Source: Apodemus sylvaticus | Lineage: Eukaryota > Chordata > Mammalia > Rodentia > Muridae | Direction of reading: 5' to 3' | Length of the DNA stretch: 64,000 nt | NCBI RefSeq assembly: GCF_947179515.1 | Contig: NC_067478.1 | Location: 124,001 to 188,000 of the forward strand | Part shown: piece by piece, positions 45,261 through 57,835 of the stretch | Numbering within the stretch: the stretch's first letter is position 1 | Layout of the letters: every line of letters begins with the position of its first letter | Made by a program: the position numbers and the translations under genes | The notes under the pieces: model-generated | Database searches by the model: none | Told to the model about the DNA's origin: nothing | What the model saw: only the letters and a program-made list of their open reading frames with translations

Positions 45261-46172
45261 ATACCTCTTCACCACATTATATTCAAAACACATGCTGGCA
45301 AAGCAGTATCCCATTAAAGGCATGGTGGTGGTGCTTCAGGTTGCCTGGAGTAGAATGGAGATCATCTCAACTCTTCTGCAAGCCAATGAAATGAAAATCA
45401 TTTGTGCACCCCAAATGCTGTAAGATGACTGACACTGGATACAAGATGTTTAAAATCATGCTGATTATCAGTCTGATGGCTAATTGAAGGTTAAGCTCTC
45501 TCAAGTGACTTAAAAGTATTCACTTGAACCCTGTTGGAGGTTAAACCATTCAAATTGAAAGTCAAGTTGGTATCAAAACCTATTTCTCTGCCACTCATGT
45601 ATGGCAAGACACAAAAACGAAAATGTAGGGATAACATGTCGTACATTTTCAGGTGATAGCAGAACGAGAAAGGCTTATTAATACTCTGAAGGCACTTTGA
45701 TGGTGTCCTTTGCAGCTTCCTTACTTTTCTGTGATGGTCTTATTTTTTTCAGTTTGTACTTTAAGAATACAAACATTCTTGCCTCTTCTCATCAGAGATG
45801 CTTTGGGTTCACTGTGGTTTTTATGGTTTATGTGCTTCCTGTGACCTACGAAAATAAACTAGTGAGTTCTAGGATTTTACATCTTATTAGTTTGCTCATA
45901 CATGATCTCTACTAATATGATACACATAGACAAAGCAGTCATTATATTGTTATTTCTTTGTTTTTTTCTTCATAACAAAATATACATGATTTTCAAAGCT
46001 TTTGTGCCAAATAATAAAGTAAGACAACAAGGCATAGAAAGTCAAAACAAGAAAGGCTAGCAACTCCAGATTCTTATAAAAAAAATTTTCTCTAAGATCT
46101 TTTCTAAGATCATGAAAAGTTCCCAGATGAACGAAGAATAGACAAGACTACATAATCAAAAACAGAAATTAG
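45261..46172. other. Non-coding, nothing recognised
   Basis: No gene or named repeat is found. The 72-residue frame at 45697-45915 is hydrophobic by composition of T-rich DNA. Confidence 0.35.
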
Positions 46173-46490
46173 GGGTTGGGGAGAATGCTCAGTAGATAAA
46201 AACATTTTATGAGTAAGTGTAAGGATCAAATATCCTGCCCACAAGCTAGCCATGGTCATGCAACCCTGGCACAGTGAAGTATGGTGACTGAAGGATTGCT
46301 AGGGCTTGATAGGGCTTGCTAGGGCTTGCTAGCTGCCATCCTAGCTCCAGGTTCAATGAAAGACCCTGTCTCAAGAGAATTATGTAGACAAGGTAGGACA
46401 TTTGATATCTTCCTCTTGCCTCCATGTGCACACACATGAGGTGTGAACACAGGCATATGCATTTATACATATACCAAACATATACATATA
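46173..46490 (+). repeat. B4-family SINE (diverged)
   Basis: GGGTTGGGGAGAATGCTCAG head, CAGGTTCAATGAAAGACCC middle, and a CTTGCCTCCATGTGCACAC end. A small TAGGGCTTGC tandem (three units) lies near 46300-46330. Confidence 0.65.
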
Positions 46491-47765
46491 CATCAGCAAG
46501 AAAATAAAAAGATCATTTGAGTAGTAATTAAGTTTCAATTAAGTTTAATATAAAGGTAGCAAATTACATGTTTCTCTTTCTTCCATTCAAATAAACTTTG
46601 AGAAAAAAGATGTGAAGTCAGAAACTTTACTTTTTACTTGCAAATGAAAAAAACCAACTGTGTCAAGTGACTTGTGTTAATAGGACTTGTACAGACCAGT
46701 GTTAAAGAAGTAATTCCTTATCCTTCTGTAGTTCACATGTTCTGAGCTAGATCTGGACCTCAGTATACATGTCTTAGCAGTAGCTTGCTGTTGGGAAGAA
46801 GACTTAGTGGTGATAGGGTATAACATACTGTTTGACAGGGTTAGGCAACAGCAGGTTGGGAGGAAAAGGATGACATTCATATGCCACTTCATCTTTCTTT
46901 GAGTCATGATGAGTAAAAGTAGCATAAAAGTGAAAACCATCAGGGTCTGGTTTTATGCCCATCACTGTAGTTTATGACATGTTGCAGGGAGGGCCATGAT
47001 GCTATAGGAGGAAAATCCAGGATACACTTTTTGTGGGTACAGTTGCATGAGAGAAAGCACTCAGACTCGGATGTGGCAGAGATTCTAATTGGTAGACATT
47101 ACTGGCATAACTCTGGGTGGGCAGCAGGTGATGGAAATAATGATATGGACCCTGGTTAACCACAGCCATTTGAAGTTCTAGTCAAATAGTGATGATTTTG
47201 AAGGAACAATAAACATGCGGTAGGGAGAGAGGGGGACAAGAATGTGGGAGGCAACTCATTTTTAGTGCAGTCCAGGCCTGTATCATTATTTCAGAAGCAA
47301 TACATTTTGAAAGCAAAAGTTTATTTTAAAACATCAACAAAGTGACAACCTTTTGTCTCTATCACTAAGATGAGAAGACAGAAGATGTAGATAACTAAAA
47401 CCAGATGAATGTGCAGCTAACTTTAAGAAAGAAAAAAATATGAGCAAATATGATTTATGTCAACAAATTTTATAACCTAGAATAAATAAACAGAAGCTAA
47501 AAACAAATTGCCACAAAGTGACTCAAGAAAAAATAGAAAATTGTAAAACATCTATTGAAAATTGAATTAGTCATGCAAAATGCTTAAAGCAACAACAACA
47601 AAAAAAAGCCTAGGGTCAAATAGTTTTACCTATAAATTCCCCCAAATGTTTAAAGAAAAGCTCATATCAATTCTTTTCAAGTTCTGTCTAAAATAGAAGA
47701 AGGAACATGTCCTCATCTGTTTTCTGAAGCCTGCACTATGATGATAGCACAGCCAGACAAAGTCA
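46491..47765. other. Non-coding, nothing recognised
   Basis: AT-rich sequence with short frames only. No named repeat. Confidence 0.35.

Positions 47766-47767
<2 letters not shown>

Positions 47768-47822
<55 letters not shown>
47768..47822. repeat. (CA)n microsatellite
   Basis: About 27 uninterrupted CA units. Confidence 0.95.
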
Positions 47823-47824
<2 letters not shown>

Positions 47825-47869
47825 GCCTAGAGATCAATACTCTTCATTAATGGAGATTCAAATCACAGA

Positions 47870-47935
47870 AAAAAGAAAGAAAAGGAAGGAAGGAGGAAGG
47901 AAGGAAGGAAGGAAAAAAGAAAGAAAGGAAGGGAT
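47870..47935. repeat. (GAAA)n/(GGAA)n microsatellite
   Basis: Purine-only stretch of GAAA and GGAA units, 50 bp downstream of the CA run. Confidence 0.9.
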
Positions 47936-48921
47936 ACCAATGGTACATTTAAAAGGTTTTATGGAATGATCAGATGGGATTTATCTAAAGAATACAATTG
48001 TGGTTCACATTTTAAAAATTGATCAACATAATATATTACATTGATTGACAGGAAACAAAACCAAACAAAATTTTTACATGATCATCTTAATTGACACAAG
48101 AAACACTTAACAAATATATGCTTCATGACAAAAAGAAACAAAAACAAGACAATAGAATCCAGGGAAATAGTTCTTCCCTTTCCTTTCTGCTGAGGCAGAC
48201 TCTAAGTTGATCTGCTCCAGTGAAGACTTTAAATCCTAACCCATCATAGAGGACCCCCTGTACTCAGGCAGTTGGTGAGAATCAACCCCCCCTCCTCCTC
48301 TGGAGTCCCAGAGATGCTGCTGGGAGCCTGGTGAACTAGGGACCCATCACCCACCAAAACCCCTGCCCTCCTGAATACCACCACTCCACTTCTGTCCCTT
48401 TGCCCCTTCCTCCCATTCCTTTTTGCTGGGGCAGACTCCTATCTGGTCTACCCCCATGAAGACACCATATCCTGACCTATCCTAGAGGACCTGTTGCACT
48501 CAGAGAAGTTGAAGATCCACTGCTCTCAGAGCAGCTGAAGATCAGCTGCACCTATAGCAGTTGGACAACAGCTTTTCTGCTTTACTGAAAACCCAACAGT
48601 CTGAAGGCCTCCCAGGTGTAGGCCTACCAGAAGACCTGAAGCAAACCAGGGACAAAAGAGACAGACTCCAGACAGGCACTCAGACCAACTAACACCAGGA
48701 ATATCCAGATGGTGAAAGGCAAACACAAGACCATACACAGCAGAAGCCAAAATACGTGGGAATCATCAGAACCCAGTTCTCCCACCACAACGTATATAAC
48801 AACACACTCGAAAATCAAGAATCTGTCCTAAAATCCTATCTCATGAAGATAATATGGTCCTTTAAGGAGGATATAAATGACTTACTGAAAAAAAATACAG
48901 GAAAACACAGATAAAAAGGAA

Positions 48922-49440
48922 TTGAATAAAGCAATCGAAGACCTAAAAGGGGAAGTAGAAACAATAAAGAAAACACAAATGGATGCAAACTTGGAAATGG
49001 AAAACATACCAAAGAGGTCAGGAATTATGGATGTAAGTGTCACCAATAGAATACAAGAGATAGAAGAGAGAATCTCAGGTGTGGAAGATACCATAGAAGA
49101 TATTAACACAATTGTCAAAGAAAATTCAAAACATAAAAGAATCTTAACCCAAAGCATCCAGGAAATTCAGGACACAATGAAAAGACCAAATCTAAGAATA
49201 ATCAGAATAGAGGAGAACAAAGATTCCCAGTTCAAAAGACCTGAAAATGTCTTCAACAAAATCATAGAAGAAAACTTCCCTAGACTAAAGAAAGAGATGG
49301 CCATAAAGGTACAAGAAGCCTATAGAACACCAAATAAATGGAACCAGAATAGAAAATCCTCTCTTCACATAAAAATAAAAACACTAAACACACAGAACAA
49401 AGAAAGAGTATTAAAAGCTTCAAGGGAAAGGGCCAAGTAA
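48922..49440 (+). pseudogene. L1 ORF1 remnant
   Basis: 172 codons with the heptad-rich region (IKKTQMDANLEMEN..., EERISGVEDTIEDIN) and part of the RNA-binding C-terminal domain (RIIRIEENKDSQ, KVQEAYRTPNKWNQ). Lys/Glu-rich. It ends at a stop after ASRERAK, and the remaining ORF1 end continues in other frames to about 49757. The coiled-coil half looks short against intact L1 ORF1. Confidence 0.9.
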
Positions 49441-49789
49441 CATACAAAGGTAGACCTATCAGAATTACACTAGACTTCTCAACAGACTATGAAAGTTAGA
49501 AGAGCCTGGTCAGAGGTCATGTAGACTCTAAGAGAAGACAAATGCCAGCCCAGGCTACTATACCCAGCAAAACTCTCAATCAACATAGATGGAAAAACCA
49601 AAATATTCCAGGACAAAACCAAATTCAAACAGTATCTATCTACCCACCCAGCCCTACAGAGGAGCCTAGAAGAATCCAACACAAGGAAGGTACAAGAAAG
49701 GACAAGATATTGAACATCTCACAACAAAGCCAAAAGGAGAGAACCACAAGCACATGAAGCCACCTACACAAACAAACATAACAGGATCC

Positions 49790-50620
49790 AACAGTCATCT
49801 CTCTTTAATATCCCTCAATATTAATGGACTCAAAAGCTACAAGGACTCAAAAGACATAAGCTAACATACTGGATATGCAAACCACATCCAGCATTTTGCT
49901 GCATAAAAAAGAAACACACCTCAATAAAAAAAGATACTGTCTCAGAGTAAAAAGGTCTTCCAAGCAAATGGTCCTAGGAAACAAGCAGGAGTTGCCATCC
50001 TACTATGCAATAAAAGACTTTTAATCAAATGTTGTCAATCATGATGAAGAAGGACACTTCATATTCATCAAGGGGAAAATTAAAGTTTCAATTCTGAACA
50101 TCTATGCCCCAACTTTACTAAAGCTCAAAACACACATTGAACCACACACAATAATAGTGGGAGACTTCAATACCCCACTCTCACTAATGGACAGGTCATT
50201 GAAACAGAAACTAAAGAGAGACACAGTGAAATTAGAGAGGTTATGAACCAAATGGATTTAACAGATATCTACAGAACAGTTTACCCTAAGAAAAAATAAT
50301 ATACCTCTTCTCAGCACTTCATAGTACCTTCTCCAAAATTAGCCATATAATTGGTCACAAAACAACCCTAAAAAGATACAAGAAGATAGAATTAATAGCA
50401 TGCATCCTATCAGATCACCATGTCCTAAGGCTGGTCTTCAATAACAGCAAAAACTCCAGAAATCCCACATAAACGTGGAAACTGAACAACTCTTTACTCA
50501 ATGATAACTTGGTCAGGGAAGAAATAAAGAAAGAAATGAAACACTTTCTGGAATTTAATGAAATATTGACACATCATACCCAGTCTTATGGGATACAATG
50601 CTAAGAGGAAAGCTCATAGC
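49790..50620 (+). pseudogene. L1 ORF2 endonuclease-region remnant
   Basis: The DNA follows the start of ORF2 (SLLNVNGLKS-type start region, then the endonuclease core), but has multiple frameshifts and stops and no long open frame. It ends at the deletion junction near 50621. Confidence 0.8.
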
Positions 50621-51757
50621 ATTTTGCAGGCAAATGGATGGAACTAGAAAATATCATCCTGAGTGAGGCAACTCAGACCTGAGAGGATATGCATGGTTTG
50701 TACTCACTAATAAGTGGATATTAACCACAGAACTCAAAAAGGTCAACAAACTGAAGTGCCTAAGTGAGGATGCCTCAGTCCCACTTGGGAGGGAGAAGAA
50801 AGCAATCACAGGTAGGGAGGGAGGGAGGGACCTGAGAGGGAAAGTGGAAGGGTGGGGGAGTGGGGCTAGTGAGGAAACTGATCTAATATTGGGTGAGTGA
50901 AAAGGACTGAAGCCCTGAGGGCCAGCAGAAAGAATGGAAACAGGCAACCTCAGGAGATAGGAGAGTGGGGAGACCCTCCAGAATGAACCAGAGACCTGGG
51001 AGGTGAGAGACTCTCAGGACTCAAAGGGAGGGACCTTAGATGAAATGCCCAACAGTAGGGAGAGGGAGCTTATAAAGCCTACCTCCAACAGGAAGACAGG
51101 GCATCAAATGAGGGAGAGAGGGACCATCCCACAGTCACAACTCTGCCCCATAATTGATCCTATCTGAAAGAATTACAGGGATGGAAATGGAGAGGAGCCT
51201 GAGGAAAAGAATGTCCAGCAACAGGCCCTAAGTGGGATCCAGCTCATGGGGAGATCCCAAGGCCTGAGACTATTATATAGCATGACCACTCCAAAAAACC
51301 CAACAAGCAGCTGAAAGAGTCAGATGAAGATATTTACACCCAACCAGTGGACAGAAGCAGCTGACCCTCTTGTTGAATTAAGGAAGGCTGAAAGAAGCTG
51401 AGGCGAATGGCAATCCTGTAGGAAAACCAGTAATCTCAATTATCTGGACCCATGAGATCCCTCATACACTGGACTACCCAGCAGGCACACACACACAGTA
51501 GGTCTGTGTTCATTGAACTGCCATTGAATGAACTTCCAGGTCTGTGTTCATTCAGAGATGATGCACCTGACCCTCAAGAGACTGGAGGCCCCAGAAAGTT
51601 TAGAGGTCAAGTGGGGTGGTAGGTGGGGACATCCATGGGAGACAGGGGGTGGGCAAGAGGTATGGGATGTGAAACAGTCAGAGGGTGAATGGGGGGAGGA
51701 ATGAAATACGGAGCATAAAATATAAGTAAATAAATTTAAAAAAATCCAGAGAAACAG

Positions 51758-52029
51758 AAATGAGCTTCTTGAACATTTTAAAGGACATTTGTTAGCATAC
51801 CATAGCTAATAGTATATTCAATAGTAAAACACTGAAAGGTATCTCTGTGCAATCAGAAATAAGGATGTCCATTGTTACCAGTGATATATTAATGTGATAC
51901 TGGAAGTTGTAGTCATTGCAATTAAAATACAAGATATAAAAATACATTCAAATATTGTTAGTATTTTGGGTTACTTACATCTGCTCCATTTATAGGTTTT
52001 ATTTTGTTAGTATTATTTAGATGGCACTG

Positions 52030-52068
<39 letters not shown>

Positions 52069-53695
52069 TGCATGCATACTATGGTACTTTCTGTCTTTTC
52101 TATTAAGTAATTTTCAATGTTATAAGTTATTCACAAATATAATTTTGGCAGTTATTGACTGGTCATTATCCTCAAAAGATTGTAGCAGTCAGATACAAAA
52201 GCATCTCAAACTTCTTCAAATCTTGCTTCACTGTCAAGAAAATGGGAAATTTTACTATTCATAGAATATTATTGTAAGTTCTCACTTTATTACTCAAGAC
52301 TTTGGGAAATATGGCAGGACCTTAGAGATTTTCATTAAAAATTTCCTCTTTTCTTCTTGAGTTGTCAACTTGGTTACTATTTAGTTGACTTTAAAGTTTG
52401 GATAATTAAGATGATTTTATTATATTGCCTTCCTTGTTTTTAGTTATTTTGTGTGTACCTTTATTATCTAATAATATGATGAAAGGTTTACAGTTTGTTT
52501 AAATTATTAGCATGTATTAATATGAACAGAATGTATGCTTTAATTCATCAAACACAGACTAAAAACCTAAAGTGTTTTGATGATTCTGCTAATGAAATAC
52601 AAAGATGTATAACACAATAATATAGATGTCCTAAAGGGAATGACATTGTGATAATCTGGGTAAATGTTAACATAAAACAACATAAGTCAATGCGCATAAA
52701 TGTAGAATTGTGTACTTTGTAGAACTCAGAGGAAGGAAAATCTCTTAATGGAGATTTTCATTAAATACTTGATAAAAGAGAAAACATTTGATATGGGTCT
52801 TGATGAATTCAAATCTGAAGAAATGATCAAGAAAAAGAAACGGCTAAGACAAAAAGTGAAAAGGGAAACAAAGAAGAAGGAGGAAGAGAGTTTGTGAGCT
52901 CATCCAAATCTTCAGAACCAGAAACTCTTAGAACAAACGACCTGTGTCTTAATAAACTTCTCAGGTAATCCTGATGCATACTAAGGCTTGAAAACCACTG
53001 ACTTAATAAAACAGAGCCTCCTCAGTAGAAAAGATATTCTGTGTAGTCAAAAGCATCAGGTAGGGATCCAGAGCTGCCTCCTATTGATCTGGATGATTAA
53101 ATGTAATATTGTGACCTCAGTAGGCAGAGCCCCAAACTAGATAGCCCATATTATGACCCAGCTCTATGAGCTCCAGTTGATAATGGCCCAGGGAAGGAAA
53201 CACTATCTCTTTGAGACTCAGCTTCCTGCCCAACAGGATCACATATAAAGACTCAAAGAATGGGAGCACTCAATATTATTTCTTCATCTGTACAATGAAT
53301 TACATCCTATGCTAAAAATACTGTGGAAAGAAACAATAAATGTACTACTTGAAGAGGAGGTTTATTTGTTTCTTTTTCTGTATATTGTTTACCTTCAAGT
53401 AATTATGACAGTTTTAAAGACAGAAGAATTAGTTGCAAATCTGGCTTTTCTGTCTTTAGTTCTACCACCCAGTGATGTTACTTTCCTGGAACCTTATTTT
53501 GAAGCCCTTAAAAAGTATACCAATGCCTAAATTTTTATTCTAAAAGATTTGGTATTGATTATTTGCCAAATTGTGAAATACATTTACTATCCATGTTATA
53601 TATATAATAAATAAAGTGATTTAGTACACAAATATTCTCTGGTGAACATTCTAAGACTGACCTACAACAACACAGTTTGTTATTTCAAGGGTTTA
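51758..53695. other. Non-coding interval between two L1 copies
   Basis: AT-rich. It holds a (GT)n microsatellite at 52032-52065 but no other named repeat. The frames at 52004-52264 and 53309-53530 have no support. Confidence 0.4.
52032..52065. repeat. (GT)n microsatellite
   Basis: About 17 GT units. Confidence 0.95.
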
Positions 53696-54660
53696 AAACG
53701 TAGCTGAAAGGGAAGTAATAAAGAAAGAAAATACAGACTTTCTAGAATACAATGAAAATGAAAACACAGTATGCCCAACTTATGGAACACAATGAAGGCA
53801 GTGCTAAGAGGAAAGTTCATAGCACTAAGTGACTTCATAAAGCAATTGGAGAGATCCTACACTAGCAACTTAACAGGACACTGGAAATCTCTAGAACAAA
53901 AAGAAACAAATACACCAAGAGGAGTAGATGGGAGGAAATAATTTAACTCTGGGTGGAAATCAACCAATTAGAAACAAAGAGAATGATACAAAAAAATCAA
54001 CCAAACCAAGAACTAGTTCTTTGAGAAAATCAACAAGACAGATAAACCCTTAGCCAAACTAACTATAGAGCACAGAAGCAGAATCAGAAGTTAAAAGAGA
54101 GACATAACAGAAACTGAGGAAATTCAAAAAAATCATCAGATCCTATTACAAAAGTCTATACTCAACAAAACTTGAAAAATTTAGATGAATGATTTTTCTA
54201 AACAGATGCGACATACCAAAGTTAAATCAAGAACAGATAAACTATCTAAACAGACCCATTACCCCTAAGGAAATAAAAGCAGTCATTAAAAACTTCCCAA
54301 CCAAGAAAACCCTGGCCTAGATGGTTTTAGTGACAAATTCTACCAGACCATCAAAGAAGAGCTAATACCAGTACTCCTCAAACTATTCCACAAAACAGAA
54401 ACAGAAGCAACACTACCTAATTCATTCTATGAAGCCACAGTCATTGTGATACCTAAATCACATAAAGAAAGAGAACTTCAGAATAGGTTCTCTCATGAAC
54501 ATTGATGCAAAAATACTCAATAAAACACTTAGAAATTGAATCCAAGAATATATCAAAACCATTCCCCATGATTAAGTAGGCTTCACCCCAGGGATTCAGA
54601 TGGTTCAATATATAAAAATTCATCAATGTAATGTACTATATAAACAAACTCAAAGGAACA

Positions 54661-54772
54661 AAGAAGACCTCAGAAGATGGAAAGATCTCCCATGTCCATG
54701 GATGGTGGGGTTAATATAGTAAAAATGGTCATCCTATCAAAAACAATCTACAGATTCAATGCAAATCCCATC
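54661..54772 (+). repeat. Misplaced duplicate of downstream L1 sequence
   Basis: AAGAAGACCTCAGAAG... matches the ORF2 segment at 55367-55480 with a few substitutions. It is inserted between CAAACTCAAAGGAAC and CATGGTCATCTCATGAG, where an ordinary L1 has only a few bases. Confidence 0.85.
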
Positions 54773-55170
54773 ATGGTCATCTCATGAGATGCTGAAAAGA
54801 TCTTTGACAAAATCCAACACCCCTTTATGTTAAAAGTCTTGGAAAGATCAGGATTCAAGGCCCATACCTGAACATAATAAAAGCAATATACAGCAAACTA
54901 ACAGCCTACATCAAATTAAATGGAGAGATATTAAATCCCAGTAACATCAGGGACAAGACAAAGCTGCCCACTCTCTCCCTATCTATTAGTACTATCAATA
55001 TAGTACTTGATGTTCTAGCTAGAGCAATTAGGCAACAAAAGGAGATCAAGGGACAAATTGGAAAGGAAGAAGTCAATGTAACGCTATTTGTAGATGATAT
55101 GACAGTATACATAAATGGCCCCAAAATTTCTGCCAGAGAACTTTTATAACTGATAAACAGCTTCAGCAAA

Positions 55171-55545
55171 GTGGCTGGATATAAATTTAACTCAAACAAA
55201 TCAGTATTCTTCCTCTACACAAATGATAAATGGGCTAAGAAAGAAAATAGGGAAACAGCATCTTTCATAATAGTCACAAATAATAGAAAACATCTTGGTA
55301 TAACTCTAACCAAAGAAGTGAAAGATCTGTATGACAAGAACTTCAAGTCTCTCAAGCAAGAAATCAAAGAAGACCTCAGAAGCTGGAAAGATCTCCCATG
55401 TTCATGGATCAGTAGGGTTAATATAGTAAAAATGATCATCCTATCAAAAACAATCTACAGATTCAATGCAAATCCCATCAAAATCCCAACACAATTTTTC
55501 AAAGGCAATGGAAAGAGCAATTCTCAGCTTCATATGGAAAAATGA
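55171..55545 (+). pseudogene. L1 ORF2 fragment after the RT active site
   Basis: 124 codons of ORF2 reverse transcriptase/thumb region with the family order NSNKSVFFLYTNDKW, ITLTKEVKDLYDKN, WKDLPCSWISRVNIVKM and YRFNANPIKIP. It begins about 25 codons after the active-site residues at 55086-55100 and ends at a stop after MEK. Confidence 0.9.
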
Positions 55546-57835
55546 AACTCCTAGGATAACAACAATAATTACCAACAATAAAAGAGCTTCTAGGGAAAAA
55601 TCACCATCCCTGACCTCAAGTTCTACTTTGGAGCAATTGTGATTAAAAATTACATGGTATTAGTACAGAGCCAGACAGGTTGATCAACAGACAGAATAGA
55701 ACTGAAGACCCAGAAATTAACCCATGCACTTATGGACAATTGATCTTTGACAAGGAAGCCAAAACCATAACATGGGAAAAAAAGAAAGCATCTTCAACAA
55801 ATGGTGCTCATTTAACTGGCAGTCTGCATGTAGAAGAATGCAAATTGATCCCTATTTATCACCTTGTATAAAGCTCAAGTCCAAGTGGATCAAGGACTTC
55901 CACATAAAACCAGATACACTGATCTAATAGAAGAGAAAGTGGGAAATAACCTTGAATGCATTGGGACAGGGGAAAAATTTCCTGGGCAGAACACTAATGG
56001 TTCAGGCTCTAAGATCAACATTTGACTAATGGGACCTCATGATACTGAAAATCTTCTGTAAGTCAAAGGACACTGTCAATAGGACAAAATGGCAGCCTAC
56101 AGATTGAGAAAAGATCTTCACTAACCCTACATCTGCTAGAGGGCTAATATCCAAAATATACAAAGAACTCAACAGCCCAATTAAAAACTGGGGTACAGAG
56201 CTAAACAGAGAATTCTCAACAGAGGAATCTTGAATGACTGAGAAACACTTAAAGAAATGTTCAGCATCCTAAGTAATCAGGGAAATGCAAATCAAAATGA
56301 CCCTGAGATCCCACCTTACACCAATCAGTATTAGTAAGATAAAAAACTCAAAGAATACCACATGCTGGCAAGGACATGAAGAAAGAGGAACTCTAGTCTA
56401 TTGCTGGTGGGATTGCAAACTGGCACAACCGCTTTGGAAATCTATCTGGCAGTACCTCAGAAAATAAGAAATAGTTCTATCTGAAGATCCAGCTATACCA
56501 CTCCTGGGGATATACCCAAAAGATGCTCCACCATACCACAAGGACACATGCGTCACTAGTTAGTAGTAACTTTATTTGTAATAACATGAAGCTGGAAACA
56601 ATTCAGATGTCCCTCAACTGAAGAATGGATACAGAAAATGTGGTTCATTTACACAATAGAGTTCTAGTTAGCTACTAAAAATAAGCGAGGACATTGTGAA
56701 TTTTGCAGGCAAATGGATGGAACTAGAAAATATCCTGATTGAGGTAACCCAAACCCAAAAGGACAGGTGGGGTATGTACACGCTGATAAGTGAATATTAG
56801 CCAAAAATTCCGAATACCCATATATACCCCACCACCGCAGGAAACTTATTAAGAAGGAAAGCCTAAGTGGATAGGGGGACCAAAATAATTATGAGAGGTG
56901 GAGAGAGGGAGTGTGGCAGGGTCATATAGGGGGGAGGGGTGAGACAGGAGAGAAGCCCAGAGGGCCAGTAACATGAATGGAAATATACAGCAGTGTGGCG
57001 TGAGAGGCTGGAGGAGGGGATACCTCTAGAAAGTCCTAGAGACCTGGGATGTGAGATTCAATGGGAGATGACATTAGTTGAAATGCCCAACAGTGGGATG
57101 ATGGAATCTGAAGAGAACTACCACCTCTAGGAGACAGACATAGCCCCCAGTTGAGTCAGGGGGCTACCCATCCATCTTCAAAAATTTTGACCCAGAATTG
57201 TTCCTGTTTAAGGGAAATGCAGGAGCAAAAAATGGAGCAGAGATTGAAAGAAAGACCACCCAGTGACCAGCCCAACTTGGGATCCATCCCATGCACAACA
57301 TCAAACCCTGACACTATTACTGATGCTATATTGTGTTTGCAGAGAGGAGACTGGCATGGCTGATCTCTGAGAGGCTTTACCAGCAGCTGAGACAAATGGA
57401 GAAACTTACAACCAATCATTGGATTGAGGTCAAGGACCACTATGAGAATTCAGGGAAGGACTGAAGGAGCTGAGGGGGATTGCAACTTCATAGGAAGTAG
57501 AATACTAACAACTAACCCAGACTCCTCAGAGATCCCAGAGACTAAGCTACTAATCAAGGAGCATACATGGGTGGGCTGTGGCCCCGAGCATATGTGTAGC
57601 AGAGTGACTTGTCTGGCCTCAGTGGAAGAGAATGAACTTAATCATGTGGAATCTTGATGGCCCAGGGAAGAAAGATGCTGCTGGGCGTCAGGTAGTCAGG
57701 TGGTGGTGGTAGGGGTGGGCAGGTAGGAGAGCACCCTCTCAGAAGGGAGTATGGGATGAAGAATTTGGGGAGGGGGGACTAGGAATGGGGACAACTTTTG
57801 GAGTATAAATAAAATAATTTTAAAAAATAAAAGCT

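Larger units (their letters stand above)
48156..51757 (+). mobile_element. L1 with 5' monomers and a large internal deletion
   Basis: The insertion (48171-51742) is flanked by near-identical 15-bp duplications (AATCCAGGGAAATAG at 48156-48170, AATCCAGAGAAACAG at 51743-51757). Its 5' end carries two related monomer-like units about 236 bp apart (GCAGACTC at 48195 and 48431), so the copy reached the 5' UTR. ORF1 remnants lie at about 48880-49760 and the start of ORF2 (endonuclease region) at about 49790-50620. The reverse transcriptase and most of the ORF2 C-terminus are missing: at about 50621 the sequence jumps to the last ORF2 codons (GGCAAATGGATGGAACTAG). The 3' UTR and A-tail follow. It is not mobile. 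Confidence 0.92.
53700..57835 (+). mobile_element. L1 covering ORF2 to 3' UTR, with a misplaced internal segment
   Basis: Starts near the end of the endonuclease region and runs through reverse transcriptase, the ORF2 C-terminus, the 3' UTR and the A-tail (AAATAAAATAATTTTAAAAA). The reverse-transcriptase active-site region is visible at about 55080-55110 as LFVDDM. Stops and frameshifts are frequent, with readable pieces such as 55171-55545. At 54661-54772 a segment matching 55367-55480 is inserted out of order. The 5' part of L1 is absent. No clear target duplication was found. Confidence 0.92.

Noticed and set aside
44516..45423. Open frames of 216 and 144 codons
   Set aside because: They run through a minus-strand B1 and an LTR-like sequence. 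The B1-derived part explains most of the openness.
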